Of a DNA stretch of 5,824 bases, positions 1-5,041 are shown in pieces. Location: assembly GCA_003151315.1 (NCBI GenBank), contig PLXF01000194.1, forward strand, positions 1-5,824, read 5' to 3'. A program made the translations under genes and the position numbers. This DNA is from Parachlamydiales bacterium. GTDB lineage: Bacteria > Chlamydiota > Chlamydiia > Chlamydiales > SM23-39. Numbering within the stretch: position 1 is the first letter of the stretch; the number at the start of each line of letters is the position of its first letter. The notes under the pieces are model-generated. The model was given only the letters and a program-made list of their open reading frames with translations, had not been told where the DNA came from and ran no database searches.

Positions 1-417
1 ACTTTCGATGTCAATATCATTGACGAGGTTGACCATCCCGCAGACACCATAAACGGAGACCGAACCACTGTATTGGATGCCGTTTACATAGATTGAAGTT
101 TCATCGGATCGAGGGACGATGGTAATTTGGTGAATTCCAGGGAACTCTTCGCCCCATTTTAGCCCATTTTCTAATTCATGGACGAGAAATCGTTTGCCTA
201 AAAGACCCGAAGCTACCCGAATCCCATCGTGAGGATTGACGATGTAGTAAGGGCCTCGAACTTCCAAGAGAGCCTCTGTCGCATCCTTTTCCAAAAGGAT
301 CTGGATATTTTTAGGGGAGACAGGCTCAGACATGCTGGAAAGGATCGGATCGGATGCGTACTGCGCCATCGGGTAAAAAAGGCTGCAGAGGAGAGCAGCG
401 GCGGCGATTGTCTTCAT
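1..417 (-). CDS. SpoIID/LytB-like secreted protein, 5' part only
   Basis: The first 139 codons of a gene that leaves the window at its left edge. ATG is at 417-415 and the frame stays open to base 1. Residues 1-22 form a signal peptide (MKT, an Ala/Leu-rich core, then MAQYAS), so the product is exported. Residues 60-139 fit the N-terminal part of a SpoIID domain: PYYIVNPHDG, then VNGIQYSGSV near 111-120, then NLVNDIDIES at 130-139, which matches the family pattern of a small Y-x-G strand followed by a conserved N-x-(V/I)-x-(I/L)-E-x-Y-L. The usual catalytic region lies beyond the edge and cannot be checked. SpoIID proteins are peptidoglycan lytic transglycosylases acting on denuded glycans, and a chlamydial homologue has been reported to act at the division septum. 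That role is inferred here. The start is 5 bp after the ruvB stop with a GGAG 8 nt upstream, so the two genes are probably co-transcribed. Family call is fairly confident; function is less so. Confidence 0.75.
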   Translation of the reverse strand, partial: MKTIAAAALLCSLFYPMAQYASDPILSSMSEPVSPKNIQILLEKDATEALLEVRGPYYIVNPHDGIRVASGLLGKRFLVHELENGLKWGEEFPGIHQITIVPRSDETSIYVNGIQYSGSVSVYGVCGMVNLVNDIDIES

Positions 418-422
418 ATTGG

Positions 423-1430
423 TTACTCCGGTCTTTGGGGTTTTTTCAACCCGATGTGTTCATAAGCTAAATGGGTGGCTTGCCGGCCACGCGGCGTTCT
501 TTTGATAAATCCTTGCAAAATTAGGAAAGGCTCATACACCTCTTCTAATGTGTGCGCCTCTTCTCCGACGGCCGCAGCCAAACTATTCAGGCCAACCGGA
601 CCCCCATCGTGATGCTCAATCATAACCTTTAGGATTTTTTTGTCCATTTCATCTAGTCCTAAAAAGTCGATCGCGAGCATTTCGAGAGCCTCTGATGCCA
701 CTTTACGGTCGATGGGGCCGAGTTTGCGCGTCTGGGCAAAATCGCGTACCCAGCGGAGTAAATTATTGGCAATCCGGGGAGTGCCCCTAGAACGCCTAGC
801 AATTTCAAACGCCCCCTCTTCTAATACATGCACGTGAAGAATAGAGGCTGAGCGGAGGATAATTTTAGTGAGAGTTGTCGGATCGTAATAATCGAGTCGC
901 AAAGAGATGAGAAACCTAGAGCGCATAGGTGCACTCAGTAGTCCGGAGCGGGTCGTCGCGCCAACTAAGCAAAATGGGTTGAGTTTTACCTGAACACTCC
1001 GCGCATTAGGCCCCGAATCGATCATGAGATCTAAAGTAAAATCTTCCATAGCGGAATAGAGGTATTCTTCTGCGACAATAGATAGACGGTGGATTTCGTC
1101 GATAAATAAGATGTCGCCGCTTTTGAGATTGGTGAGAAGGCCCGCCAAATCTCCCGGTTTTTCGATCGCAGGTCCCGATGTAACCACGAGTTGAGTCCCC
1201 ATCGATTTAGAAATAATATGGGCTAACGTCGTTTTTCCGAGGCCTGGAGGTCCGCTAAACAAACAATGTCCCAAAGCTTCGCCGCGAGATTGGGCGGCTT
1301 CCATAAACACTTCCAAGCGAGATCGAACCGATTCTTGCCCCACAAATTCATGGAGAGATTGGGGACGTAACGGAACTTCAAAAGGGGTATCGGACTGGAC
1401 CCAAGAGGACTCAACAAAGTCTTCGCTCAT
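423..1430 (-). CDS. ruvB: RuvB Holliday junction branch-migration helicase
   Basis: RuvB is the hexameric AAA+ motor that, with RuvA, drives branch migration of Holliday junctions in cytoplasmic recombinational repair. Counting from the chosen Met, there are 335 residues, a normal family length. Visible motifs are Walker A GPPGLGKT at 60-67, Walker B LFIDEIHR with D111/E112, sensor 1 GATTRSG at 157-163, the arginine finger in APMRSRF (R170), sensor 2 in RGTPRIANNLLR, and a C-terminal winged helix ending GFIKRTPRGR...LAYEHIG. The reading frame extends 17 codons further, to an ATG at 1481. I prefer 1430 because chlamydial RuvB begins at about this point, the extra residues are hydrophobic and atypical, and a TATAAT-like box (1477-1472) falls inside the extension. 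Neither start has a good Shine-Dalgarno, so the start is uncertain although the gene is not. It leads a likely two-gene operon with the spoIID-like gene. Confidence 0.96.
   Translation of the reverse strand: MSEDFVESSWVQSDTPFEVPLRPQSLHEFVGQESVRSRLEVFMEAAQSRGEALGHCLFSGPPGLGKTTLAHIISKSMGTQLVVTSGPAIEKPGDLAGLLTNLKSGDILFIDEIHRLSIVAEEYLYSAMEDFTLDLMIDSGPNARSVQVKLNPFCLVGATTRSGLLSAPMRSRFLISLRLDYYDPTTLTKIILRSASILHVHVLEEGAFEIARRSRGTPRIANNLLRWVRDFAQTRKLGPIDRKVASEALEMLAIDFLGLDEMDKKILKVMIEHHDGGPVGLNSLAAAVGEEAHTLEEVYEPFLILQGFIKRTPRGRQATHLAYEHIGLKKPQRPE
426..429 (-). promoter_or_regulatory. Ribosome binding site of the spoIID-like gene
   Basis: On the minus strand GGAG lies 8 nt before the ATG at 417, directly ahead of the TAA stop of ruvB (425-423). 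The site is therefore inside the last ruvB codons, which fixes the start of the downstream gene and suggests translational coupling. Confidence 0.6.
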
Positions 1431-1471
1431 ATGGAAAAACTGTAGCAAGAAATAGATTTCGTCCGCTAGTA

Positions 1472-1477
1472 TTATGC
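1472..1477 (-). promoter_or_regulatory. Candidate -10 box for the ruvB operon
   Basis: Reading the minus strand, CATAAT (5 of 6 to TATAAT) lies about 40 nt before the preferred ruvB ATG at 1430. No convincing -35 hexamer is present at 16-18 nt spacing. An imperfect palindrome, TTTCA-CA-TGAAA (1482-1493 on the plus strand), lies just upstream and could be an operator or chance. This is a weak, pattern-only call. Confidence 0.3.
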
Positions 1478-1554
1478 TCATTTCACATGAAAGGCACCTA
1501 ATCTCGGCTTTGCAACTTTTTTAGCCCGATTGCCTTGGCCTTATGCCCTCGGAC

Positions 1555-1573
1555 GTTTGGCCTTTGGCCAAAC
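1555..1573. repeat. Small perfect hairpin in the inverted-repeat element
   Basis: GTTTGGCC, loop TTT, GGCCAAAC. The 8-bp arms are perfect and GC-rich at the loop end. It sits 7 nt before the large central hairpin and shares its 3-nt TTT loop. Confidence 0.85.
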
Positions 1574-1580
1574 TAGTCGA

Positions 1581-1627
1581 TTTATTTAACCAGGAAGGGG
1601 TTTTTAACCCCTTCCTGGTTAAATAAA
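1581..1627. repeat. Perfect 22-bp-arm central hairpin, 3-nt loop
   Basis: The left arm 1581-1602 and right arm 1606-1627 are exact reverse complements around the loop TTT (1603-1605). Stem cores are CCAGGAAGGGG and CCCCTTCCTGG, with AT-rich bases TTTATTTAA/TTAAATAAA. No T-tract follows on either strand, and it lies upstream of two divergent genes, so it does not look like an ordinary terminator. Perfect pairing over 22 bp argues for selection or recent origin. Confidence 0.95.
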
Positions 1628-1740
1628 CGCCTCAGAGGACAAATAGGCAAGGCAATCGGGCTAAAAAAGTCGCAAAGTCGAGGTTCCAACATTGCATAAA
1701 AAAAAACATTTAGGCATAGATAGCACTAGAAGGGTGTCTA

Positions 1741-1768
1741 TAAAGTAAAGCTCGTCTATTACCGACGA
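1741..1768 (+). promoter_or_regulatory. Possible sigma-28-like promoter
   Basis: TAAAGTAA (1741-1748; 6 of 8 to TAAAGTTT), a 12-nt spacer, then ACCGACGA (1761-1768; 5 of 8 to GCCGATAA) resemble the sigma-28 consensus, whose spacer is normally 11 nt. Chlamydiae encode a sigma-28 used mainly for late-cycle genes. A TATAAA (1739-1744) overlaps it but has no matching -35 for the main sigma factor. Transcription from here would give a leader of roughly 45 nt before the ATG at 1820. Tentative. Confidence 0.25.
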
Positions 1769-1819
1769 CAACTAGTTTAAGATAGCTTTTAGAAGCTTTG
1801 CTCTTTTTACGGGTGTGGA

Positions 1820-2044
1820 ATGAAAAAAATCTGCTGCAGTCTATTAATTCTTACGCTTCCTTTTTCCCTGCATGCCCAAGAAATGACAAGCCATAATGTC
1901 CGAACAGGACAAGCCGCCGGTTACGCAAGCCGCGACGCTACAGTCCTATCAATGATGGGCTGGGGTGTCGGTCTTGCTATCGCTATAGGCGCTCTCTGCG
2001 CGCTAGTCAAAAACGAAGGGAGCAGCACGAGCCACTCTCATTAA
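1820..2044 (+). CDS. Small exported membrane protein (74 aa)
   Basis: Family not recognised. Residues 1-19 form a classical signal peptide (MKK, hydrophobic core, LHA before a likely cut at A19). A polar linker follows (about 20-45), then one membrane helix (about 46-63, WGVGLAIAIGALCALV), then a short tail KNEGSSTSHSH. After cleavage the mature protein would be about 55 residues, with the N-terminal part outside the inner membrane and a Ser/His-ending tail inside. It resembles the 71-aa protein at 2803-3018 in length, plan and C-terminal ...SH. Both genes also share GGGTGT three bases before ATGAAAAA; there is no standard Shine-Dalgarno. It starts the plus-strand group and is followed after 13 bp by the 228-aa gene. 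The signal peptide, helix and paralogue make it a credible gene; function is unknown. Confidence 0.75.
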   Translation: MKKICCSLLILTLPFSLHAQEMTSHNVRTGQAAGYASRDATVLSMMGWGVGLAIAIGALCALVKNEGSSTSHSH

Positions 2045-2057
2045 ACTGTAGTCTTCT

Positions 2058-2744
2058 ATGTTCCTATTACTCCTTTTAGCGCCCCTACTCCTTTTCTCAA
2101 CCCCCATTTGCCATTTTTCTCCACCGCCCGGCTGGGAATTTGCCCTACCTAAAAACCTCTCTCCCCATATTCAGGTGGGATTTATAGGAAAAGGGAGCTC
2201 CGACTTTCGCCCCTCTATCAATCTGGCCTTAGAAGAGGTCGACGTCTCTCTGAAGGAATATGTGAAATCGGTGAAGAAAATTCACCTCTCCCAACCCAAT
2301 ACGACTTGGCGCGATTTAGGGAAGTTTAAACAAATAGCGGGAGAGGGACGGCTAACCGAAATTAGCTCTAGGTCTGGCCTCGGCGAAGTAAAAATGCTGC
2401 AGGCGATTTTCATTAAAGATCACAAAGCCTATATCCTCACGGCCGCAGTAGAAAAAAAAGACTATCCCAACTTCTATCCCGCCATCCTCCAATCGCTCCA
2501 ATCCCTCACCCTCTCTTCCGATCTCATCGCCGCACTTCCTCGAGAAGAGCTGCGACAGAGATTTAGCCACTTGTACTCTTCTTTAACCCAAGAGCCAGAA
2601 GAAGACCTCGAAAACTGGAAGAAAACAAAATGGGAAGAGCTTCAAAAGATTGTGCTCGAAGAATGCCCCGAAATGGGCGGCCATTGGCAGTTTCTCGCTC
2701 TAAAAGAGGGCTACACAAAAATCTATTCCCAAAAATTACAATAA
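2058..2744 (+). CDS. Secreted protein, possibly DcrB/PsbP-like fold
   Basis: A 228-residue exported protein. Residues 1-18 are a very hydrophobic signal sequence (MFLLLLLAPLLLFSTPIC). C18 is not in a good lipobox, so a soluble periplasmic or outer protein is more likely than a lipoprotein. Residues 22-150 start PPPGWEFALP and run through alternating strands and helices (DVSLKEYVKSVKK, then EVKMLQAIFIKDHKAYILTA, then YPAILQSLQSL). This layout recalls DcrB/PsbP-type domains, where a substrate-like opening is followed by a late helix reading 'F..IL.SL'. That assignment rests on pattern only. Residues 155-228 form a charged helical extension (EELRQRF, EPEEDLENWKKTKWEELQKI) not typical of that fold. 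The start is 13 bp after the previous stop with no visible Shine-Dalgarno, suggesting coupling. Envelope location is inferred; function is unknown. Confidence 0.8.
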   Translation: MFLLLLLAPLLLFSTPICHFSPPPGWEFALPKNLSPHIQVGFIGKGSSDFRPSINLALEEVDVSLKEYVKSVKKIHLSQPNTTWRDLGKFKQIAGEGRLTEISSRSGLGEVKMLQAIFIKDHKAYILTAAVEKKDYPNFYPAILQSLQSLTLSSDLIAALPREELRQRFSHLYSSLTQEPEEDLENWKKTKWEELQKIVLEECPEMGGHWQFLALKEGYTKIYSQKLQ

Positions 2745-2802
2745 AGTAGAGTCAAAAAGCTCTTTCCCTTAGGATAGAGGAAAAATTTTAGTTGGGTGTT
2801 AC

Positions 2803-3018
2803 ATGAAAAAGCTAGCAACTCTCGTCACAATCTTCGCCTTCATCTCCACAACACAAGTGCAAGCAGCCACTACTGGAGAAGGCTCTGCCTCTTCAACGCA
2901 AGCTTCCAATTCTATCGCCTGGCAAAATTGGGCAGTCGCCGCCGGCGCTTTAGTTGCGGCCACCATTGGAGTCATTGTAGTGGCAACAAATAATGGATCG
3001 GCCAATAACTCCCATTAA
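2803..3018 (+). CDS. Small exported membrane protein (71 aa), paralogue-like
   Basis: Family not recognised. A signal peptide covers residues 1-21 (MKKLATLVTIFAFISTTQ then VQA, likely cut after A21). A Ser/Thr/Gly/Ala-rich linker follows (22-42), then one membrane helix (about 44-61, WAVAAGALVAATIGVIVV) with small residues G and A that could allow close helix packing, and a tail ATNNGSANNSH. It has the same plan as the 74-aa protein at 1820-2044, although direct identity outside MKK, the helix type and the final SH is low. A 58-bp gap precedes it, and GGGTGT sits three bases ahead of the ATG as in the other gene. Its last 26 bases overlap the start of the lipoprotein gene in another frame, so the two are probably translationally coupled. 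A partner or helper role for the neighbouring exported protein is a guess. Confidence 0.75.
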   Translation: MKKLATLVTIFAFISTTQVQAATTGEGSASSTQASNSIAWQNWAVAAGALVAATIGVIVVATNNGSANNSH

Positions 3019-3502
3019 GCTTCTTTCCATTGCCCTGTTTTTGAGCGGATGCGCCTCCTCGACCCCTTGGAGCTATAGCTCTATGTCGACGGGAGATCGA
3101 TCGTACGATTCCGCAAGGCTAATTTATGCTCCCCTTTCCGGCTACCCCCCTTTCCGAATTGAACTCTTAAAAGTAGCCGGAGAGGTCGAAGGATTCATCT
3201 CCCTTTTACAACATCAGTTAAGTCCCCTTCCTGAAAATCCTTCCCAAATCACAATCTCTTTACTCACCGAAAACGGGGTGATAGAGGAGAGGGGGGATCT
3301 ATTTGAAGGGAAAATGAAGGTACGTCTTCCCCAAACACTCCTTTCCGAATTGATTCTATCCCTGAAAAATGGTAAAAATGTAACAATTTCCCTAGATGGA
3401 TTTCAAAGCGAACTCCAGGCCGATGAGTTTCAAAAATCTTTTCCTCCTTTTGAAAAAGGGGAAAGTCTCGCCTGGTTGCATATTCGCAATCCTAATGAAT
3501 AA
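2993..3502 (+). CDS. Predicted lipoprotein, function unknown (169 aa)
   Basis: Residues 8-20 form a short hydrophobic stretch ending in the lipobox LSGC, with C20 as the likely lipidated cysteine and A21 at +2, which favours outer-membrane sorting by the usual +2 rule. The mature chain is about 150 residues: a Ser/Tyr-rich linker (STPWSYSSMSTGDRSYD), then a compact domain of strands and helices (VAGEVEGFISLLQHQLSPLP, then QITISLLTENGVIEERG, then VTISLDGFQSELQADEFQKSF). I do not recognise the family. ATG 2993 is the only sensible start, because the next possible start codons lie next to the lipobox. It overlaps the preceding small gene by 26 bp and has no Shine-Dalgarno of its own, which points to coupled translation. 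The transaldolase gene follows after 9 bp. Confidence 0.85.
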   Translation: MDRPITPIKLLSIALFLSGCASSTPWSYSSMSTGDRSYDSARLIYAPLSGYPPFRIELLKVAGEVEGFISLLQHQLSPLPENPSQITISLLTENGVIEERGDLFEGKMKVRLPQTLLSELILSLKNGKNVTISLDGFQSELQADEFQKSFPPFEKGESLAWLHIRNPNE

Positions 3503-3511
3503 CGGAGACCC

Positions 3512-4459
3512 ATGAGCCAGCTAGATCAACTAAAAAAAATGACCATCGTCGTAGCCGATACCGGGGACTTTGAGTCCCTACGCCAATACAGCCCGACCGA
3601 TTCCACCACAAACCCCTCATTGATCTACGCCGCTTCGCAGCAACCTCAATATAAACATCTATTAGATGAGGCGATCCAATATGGCAAAAAGCATACCAGC
3701 CACCAAATGGAACACGTCCTCGATAAAGTCTTTGTCAATTTCGGTCTCGAAATTTTGAAAATCGTCCCCGGCCGAGTCTCTACCGAAGTGAACGCCCGCC
3801 TCTCGTTTGATATCGAAGGAAGTGTTGAAAAGGCCCGCCACCTCATCTCTTTATACGAAGCCGCAGGGATAGATCGAAAAAGGGTCCTAATTAAACTCGC
3901 CACCACGTGGGAAGGGATCCGAGCTGCTGAAATGTTAGAAAAAGAGGGGATCCATTGCAATATGACCCTCCTATTCAGCCTGCTCCAAGCCATTGCTTGC
4001 GCTGAGGCCCATGCCACCCTCATCTCCCCTTTTGTCGGCCGGATCCTCGACTGGTACAAAAAAAGTGAAAACGTAGCTGGGTATGCTCCGGCCGAAGACC
4101 CAGGCGTTAAGTCGGTCACTACAATCTTCCACTACTACAAAAAATTCGGTTACAAAACCCAAATCATGGGCGCCTCCTTTAGAAATAAAGAGGAGATATT
4201 AGAGCTCGCAGGCTGCGATCTCCTCACTATTTCCCCGCAATTCTTAGAGGAATTAAAAAAGTCGTCTGATCCTGTAGTTTTGAAACTGAACCCAGAAGAG
4301 GCGAAACACGCCGATCTTAAAAAGATCCATATCGACGAAAAAACCTTCCGCTATCTCCTCAACGAAGATGCGATGGCTACGGAGAAGCTCTCAGAGGGAA
4401 TCCGCAATTTCGCGAAAGATATCGGGAAATTAGAAGGGCTGATCGCTAAGCATCTCTAA
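3512..4459 (+). CDS. tal: Transaldolase
   Basis: Transaldolase transfers a dihydroxyacetone unit between sugar phosphates (sedoheptulose 7-phosphate plus glyceraldehyde 3-phosphate to erythrose 4-phosphate plus fructose 6-phosphate) in the cytoplasmic non-oxidative pentose phosphate pathway. The 315-aa length matches the TalB class (about 317). Residues align with E. coli TalB at an offset of four near the centre: D16 in VVADTGD, TTNPSLI at 32-38, E92 in STEVNARLS, Schiff-base K128 in LIKLATTWEG, N150 and T152 in CNMTLLFS, S172, F174 and R177 in ISPFVGR. All expected active-site positions are present. GGAG (3504-3507) lies 4 nt before the ATG. It ends the five-gene plus-strand group and is convergent with the 172-aa gene; its stop is 10 bp from that gene's stop and no terminator is visible after it. 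Confidence 0.97.
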   Translation: MSQLDQLKKMTIVVADTGDFESLRQYSPTDSTTNPSLIYAASQQPQYKHLLDEAIQYGKKHTSHQMEHVLDKVFVNFGLEILKIVPGRVSTEVNARLSFDIEGSVEKARHLISLYEAAGIDRKRVLIKLATTWEGIRAAEMLEKEGIHCNMTLLFSLLQAIACAEAHATLISPFVGRILDWYKKSENVAGYAPAEDPGVKSVTTIFHYYKKFGYKTQIMGASFRNKEEILELAGCDLLTISPQFLEELKKSSDPVVLKLNPEEAKHADLKKIHIDEKTFRYLLNEDAMATEKLSEGIRNFAKDIGKLEGLIAKHL

Positions 4460-4469
4460 AAAACCTGCC

Positions 4470-4988
4470 TCAAACGCGAGAAAGGCTGACTAACTGCTCA
4501 AAATTTAAAACTCGCGGTACATCTACCCATTCTCTGATAATGAGTCGAAAAACAGATCGGCGGCTCTCCATATTTTTAAAAAAACGGAGACAAAAAACAG
4601 CTGCCGCATTAGGCAAGCTCCGCCACATTACGGAATAAGCCTTAAATACTGGGGTCGGTTTATAGATAAGTATAGGTAAATTTTTTAAAATTACCTCAAC
4701 CCTCTTAACCCGATCGAGCTGCTCCTGCGAATAAGGAACTGACGTTTCATAAGCAGTAGCCGCAAAAAAATTCACTACATCTACATTACCAGGACTCCGT
4801 TCCAATCCCCTTTCAAAGTTTTCCTGACTATTGTAAATAAGCGCAGCATCGGAAGGCCTCAAAGTTAAATAGGCGGTTTCCCCCTCTACTCGCATGGGTT
4901 CTGTGCTATTTGCATATAAAAATTTATCTAAATAGTGGCTGTAGGAAGCAACTGTGAGATTCAAAAAAGGTGTAGGTAAACTAGACAT
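4470..4988 (-). CDS. Hypothetical protein (172 aa), unrecognised
   Basis: No family recognised. There is no signal peptide and no clear membrane helix. The N-terminal half is mixed and slightly acidic (ENFERGLERSPGNVD, VPYSQEQLDRVKR). The C-terminal half is basic and hydrophobic (ILKNLPILIYK, FKAYSVMWRSLPNAAAVFC, then FFKNMESRRSVFRLIIREW), suggesting a helical, possibly membrane-peripheral or partner-binding region. The ATG at 4988 has only a poor Shine-Dalgarno and lies 8 nt after the rpoC terminator T-tract. Met32 (MRVEGE) is an alternative start. A hand count of four sequence lines gives about 40% GC, against about 47% in three lines of tal, so it may be of different origin, though the difference is modest. 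Protein composition looks natural, and the frame fills the gap between rpoC and tal almost exactly. It could be lineage-specific, including a host-interaction protein, but nothing seen proves that. Confidence 0.65.
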   Translation of the reverse strand: MSSLPTPFLNLTVASYSHYLDKFLYANSTEPMRVEGETAYLTLRPSDAALIYNSQENFERGLERSPGNVDVVNFFAATAYETSVPYSQEQLDRVKRVEVILKNLPILIYKPTPVFKAYSVMWRSLPNAAAVFCLRFFKNMESRRSVFRLIIREWVDVPRVLNFEQLVSLSRV

Positions 4989-4996
4989 AATCTACT

Positions 4997-5030
4997 AAAA
5001 AGAAAAGAGGGCTGTCTTTTGAGACAGCCC
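4997..5030 (-). terminator. Intrinsic terminator of rpoC
   Basis: On the minus strand the stem GGGCTGTCT (5030-5022), loop CAAA and AGACAGCCC (5017-5009) form 9 perfect base pairs, followed by TCTTTTCTTTTT (5008-4997). It begins 12 bp after the rpoC stop. This is a textbook Rho-independent terminator in the rpoC direction. On the plus strand no T-tract follows, so it is not expected to work for tal. Confidence 0.9.
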
Positions 5031-5041
5031 CTGATTTAGGT

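Larger units (their letters stand above)
1503..1682. repeat. 180-bp nested inverted-repeat element
   Basis: The outer arms are 1503-1537 and 1648-1682. They are 35 nt each and pair at 33 of 35 positions; each arm shares the core ACTTTTTTAGCCCGATTGCC or its complement. The 110 bases between them contain two perfect hairpins (1555-1573 and 1581-1627) and a short CCTC-A-GAGG palindrome (1630-1638). The whole could fold as one long stem closed by a multi-branch junction, either as a DNA cruciform or, if transcribed, as RNA. No open reading frame of note lies inside and no clear target-site duplication flanks the arms. It could be a MITE-like non-autonomous element, a dispersed intergenic palindrome of this genome, or a structured regulatory locus. 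The repeat itself is certain; its nature is not. Confidence 0.9.
1431..1819. other. Divergent intergenic region between ruvB and the 74-aa gene
   Basis: About 390 bases separate the two divergent start codons. The region holds a weak -10 box for ruvB, the 180-bp nested inverted repeat (1503-1682), and an AT-rich leader (1683-1819). The leader contains a run of nine A residues near 1698-1706, a possible sigma-28-like promoter at 1741-1768, and a small inverted repeat AGCTT/AAGCT (1784-1797) close to the plus-strand gene. No coding region, tRNA or known RNA family was recognised in it. Confidence 0.7.

Noticed and set aside
229..465. 78-codon plus-strand open frame
   Set aside because: It lies antisense to the spoIID-like gene and the end of ruvB, and the protein has no sensible features.
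1581..1627. Central hairpin as a Rho-independent terminator
   Set aside because: No T-tract follows the stem on either strand, and the flanking genes diverge from it, so no transcript end is expected here.
1503..1682. Insertion sequence or CRISPR array
   Set aside because: There is no transposase frame, no clear target duplication, and no regularly spaced direct repeats. The structure is inverted rather than tandem.
2745..2802. Terminator or separate promoter before the 71-aa gene
   Set aside because: Only a 4-bp AGAG/CTCT pairing and no well-placed -35/-10 pair are visible in the 58-bp gap.
2799..3005. 68-codon minus-strand open frame
   Set aside because: It is a mirror of the 71-aa small membrane protein, which has a signal peptide and paralogue on the plus strand.
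3646..4119. 157-codon minus-strand open frame
   Set aside because: It is antisense to tal, whose protein is conserved with all active-site residues. The frame has no RBS or domain signal.
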